From positions 5,214,766 to 5,278,765 of the forward strand of contig OZ025212.1 of NCBI GenBank assembly GCA_964019055.1: a stretch of DNA of 64,000 bases, read 5' to 3'. Within the stretch, counting starts at the first letter, position 1. Every line of letters starts with the position of its first letter. The notes under the pieces were generated by a model. It saw only the letters and a list, made by a program, of their open reading frames with translations, was not told the origin of the DNA and did no database searches. Both the position numbers and the translations under genes were made by a program. This document shows positions 33,601-46,300 of this stretch, piece by piece. Source of the DNA: Anthopleura xanthogrammica (lineage: Eukaryota > Cnidaria > Anthozoa > Actiniaria > Actiniidae).

Positions 33601-34851
33601 AGTCTTTAATACTTGTGACAAAAACCTGTGACAGCTATGACCCTATGTTGTCTCAGAACAGAATAACTGAAAATATGTTAGATAGATCAAAATTGATGTC
33701 ATGATACCAACCTTGATTTTGCATGAGCTAAGTGTTGGTGGTGGTGTTGAATGGGTGGATCTGTTTGGCTTATTTGAAGGAGTGTACTTGATTATTTCTG
33801 GTAAGCTAGGCTGGTCTGTTTATATTAGCCCAATTTGTGATTATCAGTTTACAGGTGTTTTTTTATTTTTTGCGATAAATCTGTCAGGGATTCTTGAATA
33901 ATGAATGATATAGAAGTGATACAATGGTCAATAAATGTATCGGTGATTGTGTGTTAGGTTTTTTTCCTTCACTCATCCAAAAATCACTTTTACAAACTGC
34001 TGTTTTTAAGATTCATTGTTTTGTTCGGATTCATTTTTTTTTCATTCAATATGATTATAATTTTGAAAGAAAAAATAAAATGTTAAAAAAAGCAAAGTTC
34101 CGCTCTGAGTTCTTCATTTGTCATTGACCGTAACAAAACATAGCTGCCGCATTCTACATTTTTTATTCGAAAAAGGCGGATAAACTTTCCCAAAATGAAG
34201 ACCTCATGATTAAACACTAGGAAGACTATTTTCTATTTTGTGTGCGTTCACTTTAATCGTAGCATCCAAGCGAGAAATGTTAGCCGCCATTTTGTTTGTG
34301 ACCTTATGCGAGGATGCCCTCGATCGCTTTCATTTCGTTCAAGTAGTTACTAGTGTACGTAATATTCTTTTGAGGTACACTTTATAAAGAAGATTATAAA
34401 ACGTTTCGGCGTTCTCCTGACTCCATTATCAAGTTTAAAGTGAATAATGAAAAAAGCAGTCGTAAAATGATCAGTATTCACCAGTTTCTCCTGATTCTCG
34501 GAAGAGGAAGCCTGGGTCCCCTCAGGGCTGAGCACGCAGGCTAGGGTACTAAGCTTTATGTCGTTATGTCGCAACTTTACACTAGGACTGATTCTAAGCG
34601 TAGTTCATCAACGAACCTCAACTAATGGAAGCAGTTCAACATTTCCATACTTCTTAATTTTAAATCAAATAGTGTAAGAAATTCGAAGATCAGTTTTACA
34701 TTTTTTGTCTAAAGTAACGAAATTATTTGATGACAAATACTTTGATATTTTCAAATCAGTTCGATTTAATTTTAACAATCATTTATATCTCTGAATGTGT
34801 TGTGACACCACCATGATAGTTAAAATAATAGCTTAGCCCTGTTTTTCACTA

Positions 34852-34983
34852 GCGACGCAAGTAAGCAAGGAGGCATTGACAGATTGTAAACTGACTGTTT
34901 TTGTTCTCCCCAAATATCAAGGGGCTTACTAAACCAATCAAAAAATATCTGCACTTGCGTCTGTCGTAATGCTTGCGTCGCTA
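34852..34983. mobile_element. MITE with TAGCGACGCAAG ends
   Basis: TAGCGACGCAAG at the left and CTTGCGTCGCTA at the right, about 132 bp. TA at the margins may be part of the repeat or the target site. Confidence 0.65.
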
Positions 34984-35478
34984 ATAAAGCCGAATCCATT
35001 TTGAAATTTGGAGACAATTTATATCTTTGCATTTCTTGTATACATTTAACTTTACACTTCTTTGAGTGATATTTTGATTTATTTTTCTTCAAAGATTTAT
35101 TGGTAATACTTCTTAGAATTAGAATGTATCAGTGCAAAATACCTTGTATCACGACCATTTGTTCTTCTCACTTTAATTGGGGTTTTTTCGTTACCTCAAT
35201 TCGCGTGTTTCAATCTCACGTTGAATTTGCTTTTTTGGCGGGCTTATGCAAATTACCCGCTATGCACGTACACCCAGATCACTACACAAAAGCTTGCAAA
35301 AATGGCCGATATTTCCATACCCCGGAAGTGTCCAAAAGGTTGGAGGACTGACTTCCGACTTATCTTCCACCTTTACTTCCAACATATTTCCCTGATTTCA
35401 AATCGATGAATTTTTCCAGTACCGACCTTCATGATCACACGAAACGGCAGGGGGGAAATTCACACGAACTTGCGCATT

Positions 35479-35747
35479 CAATAGCCAATGTGCATGAGCT
35501 CGAAATTATAGCACAAAGCATGATGGGAAAGTGAGTTCTTACTCTTGTTTGGCTTCTCTAAAAATTCATCTGACAATTTTTCCTTCGACATTTTCTATGG
35601 AAATAGAAGGATTTCAGCAGACAAAAAAAAACAAAAAAACAGGCTAATTTTTTTCTGATAGTTCCTTTGATTTCCCTGTTACATTTTTAAAGAACTCACT
35701 TTCCCAGAGTGCTTTGTGAGCTTCGATGCACATTGCCTATTGGAGTT
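35479..35747. mobile_element. Inverted-repeat element, ~60-bp arms
   Basis: CAATAGCCAATGTGCATGAG... to GGGAAAGTGAGTTCTT is mirrored by AAGAACTCACTTTCCC... to GCACATTGCCTATTGG. AT-rich centre. No coding capacity. Confidence 0.7.
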
Positions 35748-35923
35748 TGAGAAAAGAATGGTATTGATATAAGGAATTTCGCAGTAAGATATTAATAGCT
35801 TTGTCATATATAGTTCATATATGAGTATTTTTAATTTATTATTGATATCTAATAGTTATTGTTTTTTTAAGGGGTTATAGACTATATTTTCTCCCCTTGC
35901 GCAAACAATTCACCATAGGTACT

Positions 35924-37242
35924 TTATCTTTTATCTTTCTTGCCAAGTGACTTTTCTTTAAATATTTTCTCATCAATGTCACTTTCAGCCAGACCGTCCT
36001 CAGGTTCTTCTTGATCCTCCCCTGTGGGTCTCTTACCACTTCCGCTTCCGCTATCAAACTCTTCTTCTTCTTCGTTGTTTTCACCGGAAGCGTCGATTGA
36101 CGTTGGTGATCCATTATCAGGTCCCTCTGGACCTCCTGGTTGGCTTGGAGCTTCAGTTGGAGAATTTTCGGGTGTTTCCGGTTGTTCTTCCTCTTCTGAT
36201 GGCGGGGATGAGGTTGGTGTAGATTCCTCGGGCTGTTCCGATGGTTCTGGGGATGGGGATGGTTCAGGCGATGGGGATGGAGATGGGGAGGGTTCTGGCG
36301 ATGATTCAGGCGATGGTCCAGGCGATGGTCCAGGCGAGGGTTCAGGCGATGGTTCAGGCGATGATTCAGGCGATGGTAATGGGGATGGTTCTGGCGATGG
36401 AGATGGCGATGGAGATGGCGGTGGTTCTGGGGATGATTCTGGTGTTGGAGATGGGGAAGGTTCTGGCGATGGGGAGGGTTCTGGGGTCGGGGATGGACTA
36501 GGGCTAACCTCCTCTGGCGCTGGTGCTGGTGTGGGCCCTGGAGGAGGAGGTGTGGGTGATGGGGTTGGTGCTGGTCCCGGTGCTGGTCCCGGTGCAGGTG
36601 CCGGAGTCGTCGCTGCAGTAGGAGGTGGTTTTCCAGGAGGTCCAGGAGGTCCAGGAGGTCCAGGAGATCCAGCAGGTACAGGTGCCGGGTATGGTACCGG
36701 GCTTACAACAATGGAGGGAGGCTAAAAAAAAGGAGAACGGTTTCACCATCAGTAAACATTTTCTTAAAATGCGACTTAATCACCGAGAGAATAAAGCACA
36801 AAATAAAGGCACTGCAAATTAGCTTTATGTTGATTGGCTATTGAGCGCTTCTCTGCTTTACGATTGGCCGGTACAAAATCAACTTAACAAATCTCACCCC
36901 AGTAGGAGCAGGAGTAGGAGGGATGGGAGTCGGTTGATAAGGATGAAGTGCTTGTATCGGGTATGGATATGGTTCATTTGCTGGTTCTACCCTTCGATAC
37001 TTGCGACAGCTGTGTGGACAGTTCAGGTTGATCTCAGTGTCTGTCGTACAGTATCCTGACTCGCCCCAATATGGGCAGCGTACGTCTTCATCTTGGTATC
37101 TGAAACCAGTTTCTGGTTCAAATAGAAACAAGTAAATCAGTTCTCGGTCTTATTTTTGAACAGATGGCTCATTCATTCTTATTGATATAAAGAAAGAGCG
37201 GTGTACGATGCTAATACACCACATCTCCTCTAACCACTGTGG

Positions 37243-37320
<78 letters not shown>

Positions 37321-40300
37321 ACACCACCACCACCACCACAACTACCACCATCACTACCACCACCACTACCACCACCATCACCATCATCATCATCATCACC
37401 ACCGCCACCCCACCATCACCATCATCATCATCATCACCACCACCACCACCACCACCACCACCACTACCACCACCACCATCATCATCACCACCGCCACCCC
37501 ACCATCACCATCACCATCATCATCATCATCACCACCACCACCACCACTACCACCACCACCATCATCATCACCACCGCCACCCCACCATCACCATCATCAT
37601 CATCATCATCATTCTAACATCAAGGGTATCTCCGATTATTACCCTCCTCAAAAATCAACTTCTAAGTTCCAAATCAATCATTTACATTAGTTTTTCCATC
37701 CTTCCGGTTATTCCTACCTTACCTGTGTATTTCTAAGTCAGTGTAAAACACAAATTACTGCAGTCTTATTACCTGATCCACAGAGTGCGCATGATCGTTT
37801 ACAGTTCTGCATCATGTAATCAGGTAAATGATAGCAGTCACTGTTGGAAGCCCACTGATTGCAGCTTTCAGCGCCAGCCAAATCTCTACACCTCTCAGTT
37901 TCGTGTTCTGAAATGTAGTTTCAACTGATAGTTAATTTACTGATAATTTTAAAATATATAGCTTGGAGTTGCAAGATGGCGGGAAATAATCACGTGACGC
38001 CCTAGTACCACACGTCTTGCAAGATGGCGTGAAATAATCACGTGCGTGAACGACGTCTAAAGCGGGCCCTACCTTTAGTTCGTTTACAGAATCGGCAGCT
38101 CCACGGGCAGGTTTTCATGGCATACTTGAATTTTTCCAAGCAATATCCTTCATCAGCAAAGCTTTCGCAGTCTTCGCTCATATCCTCGCAGTCTTCAGGA
38201 TCAATATTAACTAAAAAGTTTAAAACACAGTATTTGTTGAGGTTCCATTCAGTTTTCAGATATAAAAATTGTGCGTGGAATTTTTCTTACAGCAAAATAT
38301 TTATGATATCTGTTTGACTTACTTAACTTCCAGTATCTGAAATTACGTTTTGTGTACTTGTCGACGAATCGTCCCTGTTTCTTGCCCTTCTTGGATTTAC
38401 CTAATCGATTGATAACCCTTAGTTTGGACTTGAGAAATAATTGAGGATTTTATCGTAGTCATTAATCAAAGATATTTTACAATGTATTACATCATCCCAA
38501 GTGACTATGGAATGCGTTTCGAAGGTCCATTAATTAAGCTGAGTGTTTTTTATTAGTACTTAGGGATACTCTTGTCATTCTTCGTTTCTAAGATAGGCGA
38601 GTAGGAATTATGTCATGGAATTAACACTCATAGTGTGTTCATATGAAGACGACTGGCGCGGGACAAACTCGTGTAAGACAGCCGCTACAGCACGATTACA
38701 AGTCCTACGCTATTTTCAGGGTTTTTTTTTAAATTTACCTTGGTCACCATTTGGTTGTGGCTGTGGCTGTGGTTGTTCCGATGGTTGTTCCGATGGTTGG
38801 GTCGGTGGTTGGGTCGGTGGTTGGGTCGGTGGTTGGGTCGGTGGTTGGGTCGGTGGTTGGGTAGGTGGTTGGGTTTGTATAGGTACTGTTGGTTGTACTT
38901 CAGGTCTTGGAGATGTCTGTGCAGGTGCTGCTGTCGTTTTTTCTCCCTCCGGCTTTTCTGTAGTTTTTCCTCCCTCCGGTTTTTTGGTTGTCTCGCCTGG
39001 TTTTGCAGTTGTTTGGCCAGGTTTTGTCTGAATCCAAAAACAAAAAATGTCCGCATTTTATTACCATCATAATGCATTATTTTGTGGCAGTCAAGGCTAG
39101 ATAGTTTTCACCGTCTTGCTACAGGTAGCCCAGTAATTATCATTTAGCCCATGGTTGTCCAGTAATTTATACATGACCCTTATAGTAGCCCAGTAAATTA
39201 TGAATAGGTAGCCCAGTAACTTATAATTTTAGCTGACCACAGGTAGCCCAATAATTATTTGTTTTCTCACCGTTGGTGGAGGTGGAGTTGGTGTTGGTTG
39301 GTAAGGATGTAGTGCAATGATTGGATAAGGATATGGTTGAAGGGCAGCTGGTACATTTATGTATTTGGTACAACTATAAGGACATTCGTTATTGATTTCA
39401 GCATTGATCTTGCAGTAACCAAATTTTCCCCAGAATGGACATCGTACATCTCCATCAGCTTGGTTACTTTCTACAATGTCAAATATGTGTTGGTTAGGGA
39501 CTGGTCAGAAATTAGCAGGGGGGGGGGGATGGAGATTTGAAATTGAGTGCCGAAAATGATGTGACCCTCCCTAGCAATAGGAATGAAATTTCCTGACCCT
39601 CCCCATGGGGTAGGCCTAAATTATGTGACCCTCCCTTTTTCACTGCCTATTTTTTCATGACCCTCCCTTTTAAGGGGCTCAAAAAGTTATGACCCTCCCC
39701 CTTTTCCACCCCCCCTCCCCCCTGCTAATTTCTGACAAGTTCCTTAGATGACTAGTGGGATGGGGATTGGATGACGATGATGGTGATGATGATAATGCAT
39801 TAACAAGTATTTTGTAACAAAATGGGGGGGGGGGGTCCTGACACTTTGGATCTCCACCCCACCCTACTCGATTCAACAATGAAAATAGGTATGTTTGTTT
39901 ATGGATAGAATGGTATATAGACAAGAATATGCTATTTACCTTGTCCACATAATTCACAGGATTTCATACAGTTTTGCTGCATATAATCAGGTAGTCGAAT
40001 GCAGTCTCCTTTTTCCTCCCATTCCTTGCACTTTTTCTCTTCGGCCAGGTCTTCACATTTCTTTGGGTTATACTCTGTTAAACGATTGATTATCCTATTA
40101 TTAAGCGATATGATTACTGAAATGATAGTTATTCTTGTATGGAAAGCCATTTATATGCTCATTAAAAGCCACTTGTTTGCCTATTTGGGAAGCCTTTTGC
40201 TTTCTTGTTTTAGCAAATTATGTGCTTAGCTAAGCCCTTTATGTGTTTATTGAGAAGCCACTTGTTTGCCCTCTTTGGGAAGCCATTTGCTTTCTTGTTT

Positions 40301-43300
40301 TAGCAAATTATGTCCCTAGCCCGTTACTGCTTAGTCGAAAGCCATTTGTATGCAATTGCTTGGTTTTGAAAGCCATTAAAATGGAACAGCATATTTTATG
40401 TCAGTTACAGCCACAGCATGTCAAAGGGCTGTCAAATCATATCACAAGCATGTTGCAATATTTTTTGAATACCAGTTAATTAATTCAGGTTAGAAGCCAA
40501 TTGTATGTTCTGTCATTAATTCTCTGTACTACCTTGCCCTCTTTTGCAGAATCGACAGCTCCAAGGACAGAACTGGATGGCGTAGTCTAAACGTTTCAGA
40601 CACTGCCCTTCCTTAGCGATGGCAGTACAGTCTTGTGCTTTATCTACACAGTTCTCTGGGGTAATGCTTACTATAAATGAATAATAATATATTATTATGA
40701 TACTGCAGGTGTCATCTTGGAGAGGTGCACGTCCCCTCCTACTCAGAAAGGCTTCGTAAATGCAGGCAGACGCCTTACTGCGTCCCGAATATTTGATGAT
40801 GATGATGGTGATGATGATGATGATACAGGATGATGGTGATGATGATGATGATGAAACAGGATGGTGATCATGGTGATGATGATGATGGTGATGGTGATGT
40901 TGGTGATGATGATGATACAGATGATGATGGTGATGGTGATGTGATGTTGATGGTGATGATGATATGATCATGATGGTGATGATACAGGATGATGGTGATG
41001 ATGATGATGATGAAACAGGATGGTGATCATGGTGATGATGATGATGGTGATGTTGGTGATGATGATGATACAGGATGATGATGGTGATGTGATGTTGATG
41101 GTGATGATGATATGATCATGATGGTGATGGTGATGTTGGTGATGATGATGATGATGATACAGGATGATGGTGATGGTGATGATGATGATACAGGATGATG
41201 GTGATGGTGATGATTATGGTGATGATGATGATGATGATGATGAGGGTGATGATGATGGATGATGATAATGCTGATGAGGGTGATGATGATGGATGATGAT
41301 CATGATCATGATGATGACACTTTATTTATTGAGGATATATTATTCGGTATAGTGTTCGCATTCTACAATAACTTTGCTACAATAACTTTATCAATGAAGT
41401 TCTGCGCTTTACTTACTCTGCTTGAAATTACGCTTATTTGACCTGTCGCGAAATCGATTCTTGCCCTTCTTCGATTTACCTAGACAATTGAAAACTGTAA
41501 GTCTGACGTCAAATGTCGAACTTCACTTGAGCAGACATAAAAGAAGACTGCCTTAACCATTTTTTCAACGTGTACGGCTCATGTGAAGTTTGATGTTGGA
41601 TCTTAGTTGTCACTCCAGAAATAGTTTGTAGAACTGGTTCTTAAGAATTGAACACAAAAACTTTTTCAATTTAAATCATCCGACAAGAGTATGGAAAACA
41701 GTCCAAGTAAAGACCCATTGAGCACAGACCTTTTTCATAAAGGCGTATTCTTGCTTATGTATTTTAGACAAATGTTTTAATGAAATCGTTACTTTTATGC
41801 AAAAGCGAATGCCAAATTTGAGAAAAAGATTACCAAAACCTGCAGAGTTATTGGGGTTTGAATTTTAAAGGATTTGTTAGTATGGAAAACACACTCCTGG
41901 CCTTTATGGATAGTTTTCATGTTTTTTTTTCTACGTTCATAACATTAATAACTCCTAAATAATTAATGTTAGTACTTTAATACTGCATAGTTCTGCTTAT
42001 TGGTAGTATTTACTTTCATATGGGGATGTTTGTTGTTTTGTAGACATTCATTTATCTTGTTTATACTAATGAGATGGCTGCCATTATGATAAAGGTCAAT
42101 AGCCTTTTTGTCAGCACTTACTTTACCTATTCCTAATCGTTTCCGAAAATGGAGAATAGTTATTACGCACACTCGGAGTACTCGTCCAGGACGGCCCCTA
42201 TTAATGATGATTACAAGCCCTACACAGCTATGTTCAGTATTTAATTTACCTTGGTCACCTTCTGGCTGTTGTTGTTGTTGTTGTTTTGGTGGTTGTGTTT
42301 GTTGAGGTTGTGTAGGTTGTACTTCAGGTCTGGGTGTTGTCTCTGCAGGTGCTCCTGTCGTTTTTGCCCCCTCCGGCTTTTGTGTAGTTTGTCCTCCCTC
42401 CGGTTTTTGGGTTGTCTCGCCAGGTTTCGCGGTTGTTTGTCCAGGTTTTGCGGTTGTTTGTCCAGCTTTCGCGGTTGTTTGTCCAGGTTTTGTCTGAAAC
42501 CAAAAGCAACAAATTCCCGCATGTTATTACCATTATAATGCATTATTTTGAAAGTGACATTCAAGCTATTTTTGACCGTCTTACCGCATGTAGCCTAGTA
42601 ATTACCATTTAGTTCACAATACGTAGCCCAGTAATTTATGTACAAGTAGCCCAGTAATTTACATATGGCCCCTATAGTTGGCCCAGTAATTATTACACAA
42701 TAGTACAGTAATTTATGTATAGGTAGTCCAGTAACTTATAATTTTAGCTGACCACAGGTAGCCCAATAATTATTTGTTTTCTCACCGTTGGTGGAGGTGG
42801 AGTTGGTGTTGGTTGGTAAGGATGTAGTGCAATGATTGGATAAGGATATGGTTGAAGGGCAGCTGGTACATTTATGTATTTGGTACAACTATAAGGACAT
42901 TCGTTATTGATTTCAGCATTGATCTTGCAGTAACCAAATTTTCCCCAGAATGGACATCGTACATCTCCATCAGCTTGGTTACTTTCTACAATGTCAATTA
43001 AGTGTATTAATTGTTGACTAGATGCTGGGTTAGGAATTGGGCAAATAGTTTGATATTGTGGATATAAGATATGTAGATTATGGTTTAGGAGTTGAAGTAT
43101 ATTGAATTGTTGAAACACGATCAAACAAGAGAACGTTCATGTTCTCTTGGTTAAAACTATGGGGCTCAAATATTGAGGTGATCCGAATCGTATAGGTACA
43201 TAACAATAGGTGTATAAATTTCGGGACAAATAAGTGTCCTTCCCCTCCCCTTTGGACGACCCCCCCCCCCCCCCTCCTACCACCTGGCTCCGCTAAACGG

Positions 43301-46300
43301 TTCCTTTATTGGAAAATAGGTATGTTTATGGATAGAATGGTATATAGACAGGAATATGCTATTTACCTTGTCCACATAATTCACAGGATTTCATACAGTT
43401 TTGCTGCATATAATCAGGAAGTCGAATGCAGTCTCCTTTTTTCTTCCATTCTTTACACTTTTCTTGTCCGGCCAGGTCTTCGCATTTTTTAGGGTCATTC
43501 TCTGTTAAACGATTGAGCATTTGATTGGTATTAATAGCTTTAATTGGGTGATTTAGAAAATCATTTTTAATTTGGAAGCCATTTATATGTTTAGGAGGAG
43601 AAGCCATTTGTTTCCCAAGTTTATTTGGGAAGCCATTTATGTGTTTAGAAGGAGAAGCCATTTGTTTACTAGGTTTATTTGGGAAGCCATTTATATGTTT
43701 AGGGGGAGAAGCCATTTGTTTCCCAAGTTTATTTGTGAAACCATTTATATGTTTAGGAGGAGAAGCCATTTGTTTCCCAAGTTTATTTGTGAAACCATTT
43801 ATATGTTTAGGAGGAGAAGCCATTTGTTTCCCAAGTTTATTTGTTAAGCCATTTATGTGTTTAGGAGGAGAAGCCATTTGTTTACTAGGTTTATTTGGGA
43901 AGCCATTTATATGCTTATTTTGAGAAGCCATTTGTTTGCTAGGTTGGAACCCATTAGTTTGCTTGTTTGGTGAAGCAAGCCATTTGCTTGTTGGTTTTGG
44001 GAAGCCATTTCAATGTTACAGCATGTCCACATTTTTGAATGCAAGGAAACATATGGTGCCATGGTCCTCAAAGATGAAAAATGGTTGGAAATGGCTGAAA
44101 GACGTAATACCATACATTATCTTATCATGATACAAATATCGATTATCTGTACTACCTTGGCCTCTTTTGCAGAATCGACAGCTCCAAGGACAGGACTTGA
44201 TGGCGTAGTCTAAACGTTTCAGACACTGCCCTTCCTTAGCGATGTCGGCACAGTCTTTCGCTTTATCTGCACAGTTCTCTGGGGTAATGTTTACTATAAA
44301 TGAACGATAAGGTATTATAAGATACCGCGGGTGTCATCTAGGAAATGCGCACTGTGTTCTTGTGCACGGCCCTTCCTGCTCAGAAAGGTTTTTCGACGGC
44401 GAAAAGTAGCACCTGTGAGAACTAGAACGTTTACTGGGAAGGAACCTTCCTCAAGGTATACTCACTTTTATTCCATTCAACTGCATTCTTGTCAGAAAGT
44501 TCTTCATTATTAGAATCCTTGCTAACCGAGTGCAAACCTGGTTCAGAATATCAAGATATTTATCAGTTAGTTTACTGGATATTATCAACTTACACGTGAT
44601 ATACTAGATGGTCACGTGGTCAAGTGCATTGATGTATTTGAACATTTTCAATACACCAGTTTTAGATCGGCCCAGAGGTTGATCAGCCCAGTGGTTTCAG
44701 GGTTTGATCTGTGGGTTAGCCATGCCCTGTCTTTGATCAGCCCAGAGGTCAGTTGTTTCAGGGTTTGATCTGTGGGTTAGCAGTGCCCTGACTTTGATCA
44801 GCCCAAAGGTTGTTTCAGGTTAAAATTTGAAGGGCTTAGCCTTTTCACCTAGATTGGAGCGTGGCTCTCTTGTGAGTGCCCCACAGAAAGCAAATTATTT
44901 TTTTACTGAAGATTGTCATTGGTGAAGACATATACATACCCTTCGGTTCCATTTGAAGGGGATGTAGTGCTTGTATTGGTGAAGGAAATGCTGACTTTGC
45001 TGCTTTGACGTCGTGGTATTTCTTACAGCTGTACTGGCACTTCTTTGATATTTGTGATGTTGTGCTGCAGTAACCGCCTTTGCTCCACTCAGTACATCGA
45101 GGATCGTCATCGAATTTATTTGTTTCTAAAAATAAAACAAATTAGACTAACTTCACTCAGTACCGTATGTGACGTCATAACCGCCATGTTGGTTGACTCT
45201 AAAACCAGATTTGATTTTTTTTGTAACGGTTACCAGCATGTTTGCCAGGTATTTTGTCCTTTTATTCTCACGAGAAGCCATGCATGCTACCCATATATAG
45301 AGCTATTTAAAAAAAGGTTGGTAAAAGTTTTGTTGCATGTTGCTTGTTGCATGCCGAGTGCTGCATGTTGCATCTTGCTTACCCTACAGCTTAAAATATA
45401 TTATATTCGTTTATAAATAATGTCAGCACAGAAGGAAAACCTGCAGAAATAGTCTGTGAATTGCTGGGTTTCAATCAGCTGATAAAAGTCTTTGAATCTC
45501 ATCTGCTCCAAATGGTGGTCAAACACTGACCACCATGTGCTGTCAACCAGAAAGAATGCTATTGAAAACTTGTGATTTAGCTGAGGAAAATTCCGCACGA
45601 GACAGGAAATGACCTTTAGCTGCTTGAATTCACATCACCCATACTGCATTTCGGGCCTTGTATGCAACAAGAAACAAAACCTTCACCAACCTTTTGTTGA
45701 AAAAGCTGTGTGTCCCCGGTACGGAGCTCAGCACATGTTAACGACGGATACAATAATAGGAACTTTGGGTGTCAACCATGCTGGTAATTAAACTATAGCA
45801 TGTTATTTATCTCTTCCTTTATTCTTAATTTTGTTGTACTTGTGTTTTTTTTAGTTGGAGAAAAGCAAGAAAGGACAGCAGTGATTTCGGCGCATCACAA
45901 AACAAAACAAGCATTATATACTAAAGAAAAGAAAAGGTTGTCTGAATCATAAGGTTAGTTAATTATTTCTTATGCGTTTATATATAAATAGAATATGTAT
46001 TTTATTTATCTACTACAAATCCAAAAAGAGTGTTTTTATGTAGACGGGGTTCCTGTGGATTTGCGCCCCATCTCTGGGACTCTCTTTTCTTTACTGCACT
46101 TCTGTTGCTGTTAATGTAAAAACTTCGGAGTCCCATGGTTTAATTCAAGAAATACTAATAACAAGGTAGCTGTGTTGTGTTACTATTTTTACCTGATCCA
46201 CACATCTCGCATGTTTTCTTGCAGTTCTGTGACATATAATCAGGTAAACGAATACAGTCACCATTTCCGACCCATGTTTTGCAACCGTCTGCTAAATCTT

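Larger units (their letters stand above)
33601..35923. other. Intergenic region between ShKT genes
   Basis: No gene recognised. It holds a degenerate hammerhead-like sequence at 34400-34434 (minus strand) and two inverted-repeat elements (34852-34983 and 35479-35747). Confidence 0.55.

Noticed and set aside
34820..35092. 90-codon minus-strand open frame
   Set aside because: Overlaps a TAGCGACGCAAG inverted-repeat element and has no splice or domain support.
36024..36725. Long plus-strand Gly/Ser/Asp-rich open frame
   Set aside because: It is the antisense of the Ser-Pro-Glu tail exon of the giant minus-strand gene; the minus frame connects in phase with the ShKT exons and ends in a stop after a basic tail.
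37208..37736. His/Thr/Ile-rich open frames
   Set aside because: Translations of a CAT/CAC microsatellite inside an intron.
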